Source of the DNA: Candolleomyces eurysporus
Lineage: Eukaryota; Basidiomycota; Agaricomycetes; Agaricales; Psathyrellaceae
Assembly: GCA_027579435.1 (NCBI GenBank)
Contig: JANBPK010000858.1
Coordinates: 62,001 to 126,000 of the forward strand
Direction: 5' to 3'
Length of the DNA stretch: 64,000 bases
Below are positions 12,236 to 22,277 of this stretch, piece after piece. The notes under the pieces are model-generated. The model worked only from the letters and a program-made list of their open reading frames with translations. It searched no databases and was not told the origin of the DNA. Each line of letters opens with the position of its first letter. The first letter of the stretch is position 1. Both the position numbers and the translations under genes were made by a program.

Positions 12236-12469
12236 ATGGACTCCTTCACCACTATCAAGCCCACTCACATCCCCACCGATGCTGAGGGAAGCGGCCCCTC
12301 TGGCTCTGGCGGATACTGCGTCATCTTCGCCAAGGATATTCCCGCCGACAAGGAGGGAGACGGCAGCTCGGGATCGGGCGGCTACTGTGTCGTCTTCAAC
12401 AAGGACATCCCCGCCGACTTTGAAGGTGATGGTAGCTCTGGCAGCGGTGGATACTGCACCATTGCCTAG
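12236..12469 (+). CDS. Lipopeptide mating-pheromone-like precursor with three tandem CaaX repeats
   Basis: A single exon of 77 residues. It begins MDSFTTIKPTHIPTD, the usual start of mushroom pheromone precursors, and ends in GSGGYCTIA, a C-terminal CaaX box for farnesylation and carboxymethylation. The body is three near-identical units of 23, 23 and 20 residues: IPTDAEGSG..GGYCVIFAKD, IPADKEGDG..GGYCVVFNKD and IPADFEGDG..GGYCTIA. In this family the mature peptide is cut from the precursor, exported by an Ste6-type transporter and sensed by an Ste3-type receptor. Only the last unit has a true C-terminal CaaX; the first two carry CVIF and CVVF internally, followed by a Lys. No Ste3 receptor gene is visible in the window, so this may be a mating-type gene at the edge of a locus or a non-mating-type pheromone-like gene. 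Confidence 0.85.
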   Translation: MDSFTTIKPTHIPTDAEGSGPSGSGGYCVIFAKDIPADKEGDGSSGSGGYCVVFNKDIPADFEGDGSSGSGGYCTIA

Positions 12470-13154
12470 ATGCCTTTTCTTGACGGCATCTTAACTTGCT
12501 ATGGTCAGTCTTTCCATCTTCTTCTCCCTCGGGCTCGTGTTGATGGTGTTTGCAGAATTCTTGAAGCCATGATTCATTCGACATCCTCATTACAGCACGC
12601 CCCTCCATCACTTTTCGACCTTCTATTGCCTTTAGGCCTAATGTTTGGAATCCCTTCGACTTTCGACTGCCTCACCCGGCCCCCTTTTTCGCATTTACGA
12701 CTTTGTTATCGTTGTCGCATCATTTTGGCATCTTGCATTGGCATATGTTGTAGAACATCATCGTATCATTATTGTTGGACTCTTCCCAGCATGTCCACTA
12801 GTATCAAGTAACCTACTGTAGATCATTCAATGCATACCAACAGTTATTTGAATTTTTTGGGGCCTTCACACCCGGGCCAGATTGAGCGAACGCGGAGATT
12901 GAATCAGGAGATCGAAGACGAGGCTCACAAAGAAAGAAGGCCTTATAAAATCGATTGAGGATCTTGAAACTCATAAACTTAAAGGGGCAGGCTCTCTCCC
13001 CATCTGAGGATGCTGCGCCAAGCTGGCGTTAGTACCTAATCGGCTCTGGGAGTTTTCATACACACCCCTGGATTACCTTGAGTTGCGCGATGCTCAAGGG
13101 ACGGGTGGAACCTTCCACGGGGTGCACGGTTGGATGCAGTGGACGGCAACGTCG
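12470..13154. other. 3' flank of the pheromone-like gene; no further gene seen
   Basis: It holds an AT-rich 3' region and no ORF with a recognisable feature. The second duplication unit starts at about 13155. Confidence 0.4.
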
Positions 13155-13450
13155 ACGAGCTGATCAGGATAAATGATTGATTCCCTTGTTTGCGTGATGG
13201 CTATGGAGTAGCGATTCAATATATCCCTGACAATAATCGTCGTCGTCTTTAGCTCGGCTGGAAGCGCACGATTGAACAGAGTACTCAGGGACGAGTCCCA
13301 CAGCGATAGTGATCAGCTCCAAGTGTCTTTGCCAGGGAAGTATAAAATCAACGGGACCCAACACACACACGTCCATTGACCAAATCCAACTTCTTGTCTC
13401 CATACAAGAGCAGCCAGGTACCATAAAGTCTCCCCTTCTACATCCTCCTG

Positions 13451-13850
13451 ATGCTCCACTTTGGCTTCAACGCTTTGACAAGTCTCATCTTCTTCTCCTT
13501 ACTCGTTCCGCACTGTACAGGTGCCCCAGTCGCAGCAATTGACAAGACTCTCAAACCCAGTACGTGCAACAGGACTTATACAGGAGATATTGCTAACCTC
13601 CTATATATTAATGCCCGTTGGAGTAGATATAGTTGTGGGTAAGTAATATGTGCTTCCTTCGGTCACTTGTTCCGTAGCGCACTTTCCGATACCTGACGTT
13701 TGGTTTTCTCTCTTCACCTAACATCTCACAGACCCGGGACTCCCATGTCAGGACGTCGTCTGCGGGGGGCAAGCGTTCCGATACAAGAACCCACTCCCGA
13801 AAGAGTCGGATACGCAGCCTGGCGATAGTGCGCTGGGAACTTCTATGTAA
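13451..13850 (+). CDS. Small secreted protein 2, 79 aa, with a 12-nt micro-exon
   Basis: Exons 13451-13559, 13627-13638 and 13732-13850, identical in length to copy 1 (109+12+119) and with the same phase-1 introns; intron 1 is 67 nt in both. The signal peptide reads GFNALTSLIFFSLLVPHC with probable cleavage after TGA. The mature Cys pair is PCQDVVC (C-x4-C) and the tail FRYKNPLPKESDTQPGDSA matches copy 1 almost exactly, while the stretch just after the signal peptide differs. TATAAAA lies at 13341-13347, 110 nt upstream of the ATG. Function unknown. Confidence 0.75.
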
Positions 13851-14211
13851 AGCATTGTGCACAGCCGGCTTATCTCTGGATCTAGTCTATCCGTACAAGG
13901 GTGAGTGATCATGAGTGGAAGCAAACTTCAAGACGATTGATTGGCAGTATCTTTCCCCCATCCTTTGTCTTTTAGTTTTGGCCTAGATTTAACGCTGAGA
14001 AGAATCCTTGTTGGTATTGCAATTTATATCTATCTGATTTCTGGATATTGGTGTTGCTAGAACGAATTAGTAAGGCTTCAGTGGAAAATTACGGCTTACT
14101 AGGGGTGTACAGAGCGCTAAAGACAAGCGCCTTGCTGATTAGATCAAGATACTAAGAATTATCGGCCAGCTTCGGCGATCAAGCTATCCTTTCCCGACCC
14201 ACGACGTCAAA

Positions 14212-14481
14212 ATGTCTATTGACCTGTCTCTTTCGCATTTACACCCGACTATGCCTCATCTCCTTCTCCGGTACACACGGCCAAAAATCTATATTGCTGG
14301 GACTAGTGGAAAAGGATCTGTGTCTGCTCTAGTCTTTTCGATTTTGGCTGAATCCTCCTCGCCATCGTCAGCGAGACAACACAGGCTGTCAATGGGCTCG
14401 CTCAACTCACCTCACCTGGTCCACATTAACCAAGTTGAACCCATTCGAGATCTTGACACTGACTGTGCTCCGGATTTTTAA
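14212..14481 (+). pseudogene. Truncated dihydrofolate synthase copy
   Basis: The first about 70 codons match the intact gene at 16597 (MSIDLSLSHLH versus MSIDLTLSRLH; HLVHI in both). The nucleotide-binding loop reads AGTSGKGS instead of AGTNGKGS. After HLVHI about 100 nt present in the intact gene are missing, the sequence resumes at CCAAGTTGA..CCATTCGAGATCTTGACACTGAC in another frame, and a stop follows at 14479-14481. Nothing clearly matching the rest of the gene follows. The 89-codon ORF lacks the ligase core and cannot be a working synthase. Confidence 0.8.
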
Positions 14482-14917
14482 GCACTGATGGATATCATCA
14501 CTGTCATGATGTTCGTGACTCCTCCGTCGCTCCGAGTTCTTAACGACCTTTGAATCTCCCCTGAATGAGAAACATCACCGCACATCACCGCTAAGTCAAG
14601 AGTCCAGAAGGAATTCAATGTTGACGATTCGCATCCAGCCGTACATACAAAGTTCATGTATGCATACTAGTACTTGGGTTGATCAGTGGATGAGCAGGGT
14701 TGAGCTGAACGTCTCGTCTTGAACCTATTCCCCTCACCATGCACCCGAACAGGAGGATTTTCGAGAAAATTATTTGATTGATTCATCAGGCTATGAGGAA
14801 CAATTTTGTGAGTTTGTTTCCTTGAGGTTATACTGTATGTCTTCAGAGGCAAAGGATGGACGGACTGTGTATCTATCTTGAGTGACCCCTTTGCTTGATT
14901 ACTCGTCGGCTGAATGT

Positions 14918-16600
14918 AATATATCTATCTATCTCACCGTTCAATCTAGTTCGGCTTAGTTGTATTGTATCGCCCGGCTCTATTCAAGTGGCAATGGGCG
15001 GTCATGCTGCAGTGCAATAACCAGGCTAATTGATCGATCAAATTCGATTCAACTTTGACCCCTTCGCATCTGGGGTGACGACCTTGGAGCCAGTCTTTTT
15101 GATCAAAGAAGACGGAGGTGACCCGATGTCTCCGGCGTCTTCTAACTCCTGTTTGAATAGTCGTCGAATCGCCTGAATAATCAAGTGAACCTTTTCGAGT
15201 TAATTGGGGAGCTTAATCGGATTATCCTTTGTAAGAGCCAACCTTTGCAGCTGCGCGAAACTCCAAGTCAATGACATCACCGTTATTATCGTGCTGGTGG
15301 TATTGGTGGCTCTCGGAGTCACTCCGCGATGTATTCGAGTCAAAGCTCTCGAAGTCTTCCGACTCCCAGGTGAACAGCAGATTTTTGAGAGGGGAATGAC
15401 ATGATCAGGAGAACAAAATCACAAAGTTTAACATGGATTCTGGATTCTTTGTTCTTCTGATGAGATCTCAATTTGTACGTGAATATTTCGTCTTCCATTC
15501 ATTCAAAGCCCTTCGCGGCATAAAAACTTTCTTCTTGTTCTGGTTCTCTGTGATAGATACCTTTTTCCTAGTGACGGGGCTTGAGCAGCGACCCAGTACA
15601 TTCCTGACCATCATGGTCGTCTCCGCCTTTAATTCGGCTGGAAGCTCATTCTTTGAATTGAACAAAGAACTCAGAGATGAACCCCACGGCGCGGATGATG
15701 CTGATGCTAATGATAGCGTTTCAGATCACAGAGTCTTAGCCAGGAGAGTATAAAAAGAACCGCACTCAATACACACAGGTTTTAACTCAACCGCCAAGTC
15801 CTCACTCCCACTGCGCATCCTCCCCATGCTCAACCTCGGCTTCGACGCCCTGACAATTCTCGTCTTCTTCTCCTTACTCGCTACGCACTGTGTAGGTGCT
15901 CCGCTGCCGGCACCCGATAATGCTCTCCAGCATGGTACGTGCAATTGGGCATTCTACGATAGTATAGATCGCTGACCTCTGAAATATTGGATAGGTGATC
16001 TGAATGCGAGTAAGTAATACACACTGTCCTCAGCTACTTTTTGATAGCCTGGTGGCCAATACCTGATTGTGGTTGCTCAAATTGACTTCATTCTACAGGG
16101 CAGACAGCATCATGTCCGCTGCCGCCGCCCAACAGCTGTGCATTCCGATACAAGACCCCTCTTCCAGATGAGTCGGACACCCAGCCCGCCGGCGGTACAC
16201 CAGACTCGCCGTAAAGAATCACGCACGTCCGTAGGATCTCCGGATTCACTATACTGTTGGTACATGACGGTGAGTGAGTGATCATGAGCAGGAGCCTGAG
16301 CTTCAGGGTGATTAATCAGCTGCTAAGTGTTGTCTTCAAGTTCCCCATCCTTTGTGGCCATGGCTTAACACTGAAAAAAACACTTATTAATACTGGGATT
16401 TGTGTATCTATCTGCTCTCTGAATATGAGTGGCGTTGGAACGAATGAGGAGGGTTTCTAAGTGGAAAAATACCGGGTAAATGAGAATGGGGAAAGCGCTA
16501 AAGACAGGCGCCCTCCGGATTAGATTTACAATCAAGATCAGATTGAATGCCCCGCTTCGGCGATCAACACTTCCTTTCCCGAACCACCACGTCAAAATGT
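14918..16600 (+). repeat. Segmental duplication, unit 3 (secreted-protein gene leading into intact FOL3)
   Basis: It is collinear with unit 1 from about 8695, including the far-upstream blocks (TGACGACCTTGGAGCCAGTCTT here, TGACGTCCTTGAATCAGTCTT in unit 1), the promoter, the gene and the 3' flank with AGCGCTAAAGACAGGCGC. It is the only unit followed by a full dihydrofolate synthase gene and so may be closest to the ancestral arrangement. Confidence 0.7.
15826..16214 (+). CDS. Small secreted protein 3, 79 aa, with a 15-nt micro-exon
   Basis: Exons 15826-15934, 15995-16009 and 16099-16214 (109+15+116 nt), both introns phase 1. The micro-exon is one codon longer and exon 3 one codon shorter than in copies 1 and 2, so all three proteins have 79 residues. 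The signal peptide is GFDALTILVFFSLLATHC with probable cleavage after VGA. The mature Cys pair is spaced C-x7-C (SCPLPPPNSCAF) and the tail reads FRYKTPLPDESDTQPAGG. It is the most diverged copy. TATAAAA lies at 15749-15755, 77 nt before the ATG. Function unknown. Confidence 0.72.
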
Positions 16601-18115
16601 CGATCGATCTGACCCTTTCACGTCTGCACAAACTTCTGCCTCATCTCCCTCTCCGATATACAAGGCCAACTATCCATATTGCTGGGACTAATGGGAAGGG
16701 ATCTGTTTCTGCTCTGGTCTCTTCGATTCTGGCTGAATCCTCCTCGCCATCGTCAAATCAACGACACCTGTCGACAGGCCGATTCAACTCACCCCACCTG
16801 GTCCACATTACCGACTGCATCCTTATAAACCAAAAGCCCGTATCTGTAGCATCATACGAGGCTGCCAGGAACATCATTCTGCGGGCAGACCAGGAACACG
16901 GAACCAAGTTGACTCCATTCGAGATCTTGACACTGACCGCTCTCCAGCTTTTCGAACAAGCCGCGGTGGATGTCGTGGTGATGGAAGTCGGCATGGGAGG
17001 GAGGCTGGACGCTACGAACGTCATCGATACCGAGTGCGTCTTGGTCTCGGCTTTGACTGCGGTCGATTTAGACCATCAAGCCTTCCTGGGGAACACCGTT
17101 GGAGCTATCGCAACTGAGAAGGCTGGGATAGCTCGTCAAGACAAGCCGTTTGTGTTGGGTCCACAGAGTAGGAGCAATCAAAATGCAGTGACTCAGGCTG
17201 TGAAGAGGAGAGTGGAAGAGGTCGGGGCACACCTGTGTGAGCCTGTGAAGGTTGAAAGAGCCGAGATGGAGGCCCCGTTTGTGTTCGAGGACTCAGGAGA
17301 ATTCAGACCACCGAAAGGTTCTACGATTCAGGCCTCCATTCCATTGCTGTCGTCAACCCCAATTCGCGCTGTCCTTCCTCTTCATGGCGCACATCAGCTC
17401 GACAACCTTTCCACTGTGCTGGGAATCGTCCAAGCCCTGCTGTCTCTTGACGATCCTCGTCTGGATTTACGAAAACTCATTACATTGCAGGCCGTGGAGA
17501 AGGGGATCGAGAATGTACAGTGGCGAGGGCGGCTCAACTGGCATGAATACTCCGATTCAGGGAGGAGAATTCCCGTTCTGGTGGACGGAGCACACAATCC
17601 TGCGTCTAGTCGGACGCTAAAGACCTACATCGACTCCTTACTGTCCCCTTCGTCAACCAATTGCAAGAAGCTCCACTTCACTTACATTCTCGCACTGTCG
17701 CACTCGCCGCCAAAGAAACCGATGGACACCCTCGAACCGCTTTTGACCCCAACTTCCGACCCCACATCTTCCCCTCCCTTTTCGATATCGACTGCGTTTG
17801 TCACTTTCACGCCGCCTACCGGCATGCCCTGGGTTAGGCCTGTTCCACCAACACATCTAGCCCTTTCCGTTCGAGAAATCCTTTCTTCCGAGTTGGCGAC
17901 GCCTACTTGGACTCCGTCTCGAGATGTCCATCTAGGTGAAGGGGATACGAATGTTCATTTGAAGGAGGCTTTGGATTGGGCTGCGAAGTTTAATGATCAC
18001 GGGAGCTTCAAAGAGACAGACGGCGTTCAGCAGCTGATCGTAGTCGCTGGGAGCCTGTATTTGGTGGCAGATTTCTATCGTTTATTTGACGGTTTCTCTA
18101 CTGTCGCGNTCTTAG
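16597..18115 (+). CDS. FOL3: Dihydrofolate synthase (Fol3 / folylpolyglutamate synthase family)
   Basis: It ligates glutamate to dihydropteroate in folate biosynthesis, ATP-dependent. A single exon of about 505 aa. Visible motifs: the ATP loop HIAGTNGKGSVSA (residues about 27-39), TPFEILTLTALQLF, the VVVMEVGMGGRLDATN segment, DLDHQAFLGNTVGAIATEKAG with metal- and ATP-binding residues, and WRGRLNW..VLVDGAHNPAS of the C-terminal Mur-ligase domain. The start at 16597 matches the truncated copy at 14212; in-frame Met codons upstream belong to the 5' flank shared with the duplication. An N (18109) lies just before the end: treated as an extra base, the protein ends STVAS at 18115; otherwise it ends a few residues later at 18123. 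The family also includes FPGS enzymes that elongate the tail, so the exact substrate is inferred. Confidence 0.92.
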
Positions 18116-18298
18116 ATGGATAGGTTTTATTTTTGTCTTACTGGCAGATGCAGCTCAAAATATCATTGTTTGCTTTGGCTCGCTGTGCCAAGATGTGACT
18201 ATCAGTGCCTATCGCATATGCCGTCATCTCGGGAAACGTGATTCGGAGTCTGGATTTTCATTATCTCTTTACCTCTACGACCATCATTGGATCTCGAA

Positions 18299-20042
18299 AT
18301 GAGGCAGCAAACATGTCTTAACGTTGAGGAAATTCCTCCAGAACTCTGGCTCGAGATCGCTTATTGCTCGGACCCTCGAGACATTCTTTCCCTGAGTCAC
18401 GTATGCCGTTTATTAGCTACAGGCGTCCCTTATCTGATTTAGCCTCCCTGCTTAGACTTGTCGAGCTCTTCATGATCAGATTTCCCGAAGAGAAGTTTGG
18501 GAGTCCATCTTCCGCTCCATGTGTCCAGAAAGAGCGCTTTTTATTCCTTCTTATGGCAAAATCGATGAGAAGAGCGTCCTCGAGCTCATTCGAGCGGCGT
18601 TAGGCCCCCATCGATGGAGTCAAATGCTCACTGCCCACCATAACAGTATAGGGCAGCAAGACGGGGAACTGGACGGTCGAAGTACATTCACGCCACTCTC
18701 AAGTACCATCTTTCCTATGCATCTCCACAGTTTTCGTAGCCAGTTCTTGGTTCCAGGGGGAAGATTTCTCCTAGCTTATGGCTCAGATTCGCTTATTCTC
18801 TTTGATCTGGGTCAAGTTGGCCTCAAACCACTCGAATCCCCGTTGATAGTTGCCCAAGAACGTCCCGAAGAGAAGCAATTCACCAACATCGGCTGGACGG
18901 GGTGGGAGGTTATAGGCGCTGACAGTGATGAAACCCGGCTAAGGGTTGGGCTTGTGTTCTCAGGTGGTGCCGTACAGGCTGCTGAGTGCGTCTGACTCTT
19001 CCTCATTCAACCTTCTTTACGCTCATATAGAGCGCCAGCCGTGTTGTGGTCTATGAGATCGTTCCAACTGATCCGGGCGCAGCGTTCATGAAGATTTGCG
19101 CGCTCAGTTTCAGTTCAGCTCAAGGGGGAGACTCGAACTCAAATTTGTGTGGGTTCCACATGCGGCATAACTCTGTATATCTCAGGTATCAGCGGACGGG
19201 CGTGATCTGCGATTTCATTCAGGGACGCTATTGTCATGTTCCATTCCGTTCTCCGAACGAGGACACCTTGCCTTTAGCGGTGCGTTCCTCAATTAAGCTC
19301 GTTGTCCTAGGTTTCCTGATTCCTTTTTCAACGGTAACAGGCGCTTTTCTCTGGGAATATCGTCGCTTACATATATCGTGGCTCTGCTGTAGTATGGAGA
19401 GTCCCACCTCAAGACAGAGTCATTGGTGGAAACGGCATGGTACTCGTTCCAGAACTGGATTCCGTCCCGCCGGATTTCATGTTTCCACTTCCACCTGTTC
19501 CATTACATGACCCAGGTCTGTCTGGCCTGGTTGACGTCGTTCCTCCCTCTCCTTGGTTACAGAACCATCTTGGACAGATGAATTTCGACTTTTTCGCTTA
19601 TCTTAGCTCGCCATTTTATCACCACCTCACTGCGTCTCGTTATTGTATTGACGTTGACAGCCAGGAGGGCGACATTCATCTCAATCACCAATTCAACCAT
19701 GCCCTCCCTCACCGATATCTGTTCTTCACAAGCTCGCGTATCAAGTTTTTGACCGAATATGCGCCCGGAACGATTCTGCCACTAGCGACGACGAGGTATT
19801 CCGTTGACTACGCTTATGTCGAGCCCCCGAGCTGTCTTTCGGGAGAGGACTGCCCCGATCTTTCAGGTCAATCAAGGACGACGGTGATACAAGCCGAAGA
19901 TTATGAGGTTCCGCGGTTGGTGCATGACACGTTGTTGTGTGGTGCGTCTGGTCGATCCTGGTGTTTTTCGGTGACGGGTGAGGGGCCTTATATTCGAGTG
20001 GTTGACTATCATTCTTTTCGAAATTCTTCTCTTTCCCTGTAG
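18299..20042 (+). CDS. F-box protein, 526 aa
   Basis: Four exons: 18299-18424, 18480-18985, 19033-19279 and 19341-20042, all phases agreeing (1581 nt). The N-terminus is an F-box (EIPPELWLEIAYCSDPRDIL, then LSLSHVCRLLATG joined to ISRREVWESIF). I placed intron 1 at GTCCCT so that the spacing from VCR to the conserved Trp equals the F-box consensus; a GTATGC donor further upstream would break the box. The F-box would bind Skp1 and place the protein in an SCF ubiquitin ligase as substrate adaptor. The remaining 450 residues lack motifs I can name and may form a beta-propeller-like region. Many mushroom F-box proteins of this build are lineage-specific. A decayed copy of the 3' end lies just downstream. 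Confidence 0.8.
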
Positions 20043-20364
20043 CACCTGTGTTCTACTTTATCACGACTCGAGTTCTCAGAAATGGCTCTTGCAAAGGGGA
20101 TAATCGAACATCATATCTGACGCCCTCAGTATAGGCTTTCCCTTTGCATGGTTTGAAAGCTATGAACACGGACTGACTCTTAGTGAATAGTTACCCTCAT
20201 CGCGAGACTACAAGAAGATTTTGAATGATGCAAAACAAGAACTATAAGTCTAGATTGAGCAACAACCAGAGCCAGAAGCGAAGGGACACAGACAGTAGAT
20301 CACAGGCTTTGAGGCTTCGACGAAGTCTATGCTTCATAATTCATAACTAGAGGTCGACACATGT

Positions 20365-20562
20365 TGATTTGGACGATATTGGCACTAGAGTCGGAGAGGA
20401 ATGGCACTTACTACGTCTACATTGAACCTCCCAATGGCCTATCTGGAGAAGACCCCCTTAATTGATGGTGCGAGATTTCTCTACCCGACTCTGACGAACC
20501 AAGGACTCCGGGTTTATGTGGTTGATTATCATCGCTTTCAACCTTCGTCCGATATCGTGTAA
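20365..20562 (+). pseudogene. Decayed 3' fragment of the upstream F-box gene
   Basis: The stretch reads TYYVYIEPPNGLSGEDPLN then a stop, matching DYAYVEPPSCLSGEDCPDL of the intact gene. In another frame it ends RVYVVDYHRFQPSSDIV with a stop, matching IRVVDYHSFRNSS at the intact C-terminus. The segment between these two anchors is shorter and out of frame. It is a tandem partial duplication that has lost coding capacity. Confidence 0.7.
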
Positions 20563-21045
20563 ATATACATGGCCTGGTAGCAAGGATTGTCTTCCTTGGA
20601 TACCCGCAGAGCGTTCACGAGACCGAGAGGTCACAATGAGCGTTAGCTGCGTCTTGACAGCCTTCTTCCGCTGAAAGTCGAACATCCTATGTTCCGAAAT
20701 GATGGTATACCATGTACGAAGTATGACCGAGTTCGGGACGAGATCGACTCCGTCAGGGGCAGTGTCGGCCTCGAGGCGGTAATCACCATTGATCAGATCA
20801 GCCAAGCACCGCCCGCACGCGTCAATTTTGGGAAGGCGTACCTGTCGGACTTCGCCACAGCTGTGCCCTGCATTGACCTGTGGGCGCTGGCCGCTGCATT
20901 TTGATTGGCTGGGTCGGACGTTCGTGAAAAACATCGAATTGACAGTCGACATGTTGATGTTCCATCCCTACTTCAAGGGCGGTTGACCTGGTTGCTGGCA
21001 TTTTTACCTTCCCGGTCCTTCTCCCGTCTCTATCTTGACTTCAAG
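20563..21045. other. Intergenic; promoter of the Ser-rich protein gene
   Basis: No coding region recognised. Sequence just before the ATG at 21046 is pyrimidine-rich (CCTTCCCGGTCCTTCTCCCG), as often upstream of fungal starts. Confidence 0.35.
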
Positions 21046-22277
21046 ATGTACGTTCCTTTCATCAGCTCGCGCGATGAAGGAAGCAATCGCATTCTCGGGT
21101 GGTTGGAGCGACGGAAGGGTGGTGGTGGAGGGGGTAGAGGGAGTACCAGTCGGGGAGGAAGGACCAGTTCCTCGTCGTCGTCGTCGTCGTCTTCTTCTTC
21201 GTCCTCGTCCTCGTCATCATCTAGTGGGAAGAGCTCTAGTTCTAGCTCCAGCAGCAGCTCCAGCAGCTCAAGCAAGAGTTCTTCCTCTAGTTCCAAGTCT
21301 TCGAGTTCGTCAAGTTGGTATTCGCCGTCCAAGTACAAAACTTCAAGTTCTTCGTCCAAGAAGAAGAAAGTTGTGTGGAAGTCTTCAAACTCGAACAGCA
21401 ACAAATGGACAAAAACCGTTGGCGTGGCTTCCACAATACCAGCGGGATATATGTTCGCTGGCAGGGTTGCAGGTGGTGGAGTGAGAGATGACATCTTCGG
21501 GACTAGGTTTGTCCTTTCTCTCCTAGGTATCAATCGGAGTCGCTTACCGGCCTCTTTTTCCTCCGTGTTCCAGAACATATGGCAGCGGTTACCCTGGGGT
21601 CACGGGTAGAGGCACTTCTGGTCGCGGCTTTCCATTTTTCTTCTGGCCCCTGTCTTGGCCGCTATCAGTCGGTGCGGGAACAGGAGCGGGTTTGTACCTC
21701 CATAACAACCATGAGGTACGAATCTCCTCCGACTTTCTATTGACGAGTGCACCCTAATCTAAATAATGGAATCTGCGAACAGTACGGCGCTCCTTCAAAC
21801 ACCAGTCGTCCAGGCGGACCGATGGCGTTCACCGTCTTCTCTTCGGCCTCAGTCGCTCCAAACACGCCATCCACCTTCCGCTTTCTTGCCGACAATAATA
21901 CCGTCCTCCTAATGAATCTTGAAGTTGTTGCAGCTTGCGGCTCCCTTCTCGATGGTGGTGGTAATTCATCGGCCAGGCCCACCTTGTTTAGCGATTCCGA
22001 AACCTTTATAGCGCCGGAACAAGCTGTCCAATACTATCGGGCTAGCTCAGCTGTCCTTACTCTCGACGGCTACAACAACACCGCGACATACGCCGTAGAA
22101 GGGACGGCCGACTCACCGCTTCCTTCCAACACGAATTATGGCCTTTTGTCGTGTCTCAATGGCACTATTGGTTCGACCCTTCCTCTGATTGATGGAGCTG
22201 TCGGATTGAATCCTTTGCCGAGTATCAACCTTATTGGTTTGGTAGGCTTGTTTTGGTGGTTGTCGTGGGCATTATGA
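21046..22277 (+). CDS. Ser/Gly-rich membrane or cell-surface protein, 365 aa
   Basis: Three exons: 21046-21506, 21574-21715 and 21783-22277, phases consistent. Order of parts: a short basic start, a Gly run, about 75 residues that are nearly all Ser with a few Lys, a Lys-rich spacer, GGVRDDIFGTRTYGSGYPGV, a hydrophobic stretch (FPFFFWPLSWPL then a Gly/Ala-rich part), a conserved ectodomain-like part with NNTVLL, EQAVQYYRASS and LTLDGYNN, and a hydrophobic C-terminus (INLIGLVGLFWWLSWAL). I know this arrangement from many mushroom genomes as an uncharacterised family. The hydrophobic end could be a GPI-attachment signal or a second membrane segment. The Ser tract is encoded largely by TCG/TCC/AGC repeats and is likely length-polymorphic. 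Confidence 0.8.

Larger units (their letters stand above)
13155..14500 (+). repeat. Segmental duplication, unit 2 (secreted-protein gene plus FOL3 remnant)
   Basis: It is collinear with units 1 and 3 from the promoter (around 13190-13347) through the secreted-protein gene and 3' flank into the start of the dihydrofolate synthase gene, which is broken. Similarity fades soon after 14480. Confidence 0.75.

Noticed and set aside
21030..21578. 182-codon minus-strand acidic ORF
   Set aside because: It is the complement of the poly-Ser tract (Glu/Asp/Leu runs); the plus-strand gene has conserved splicing and a recognisable family.
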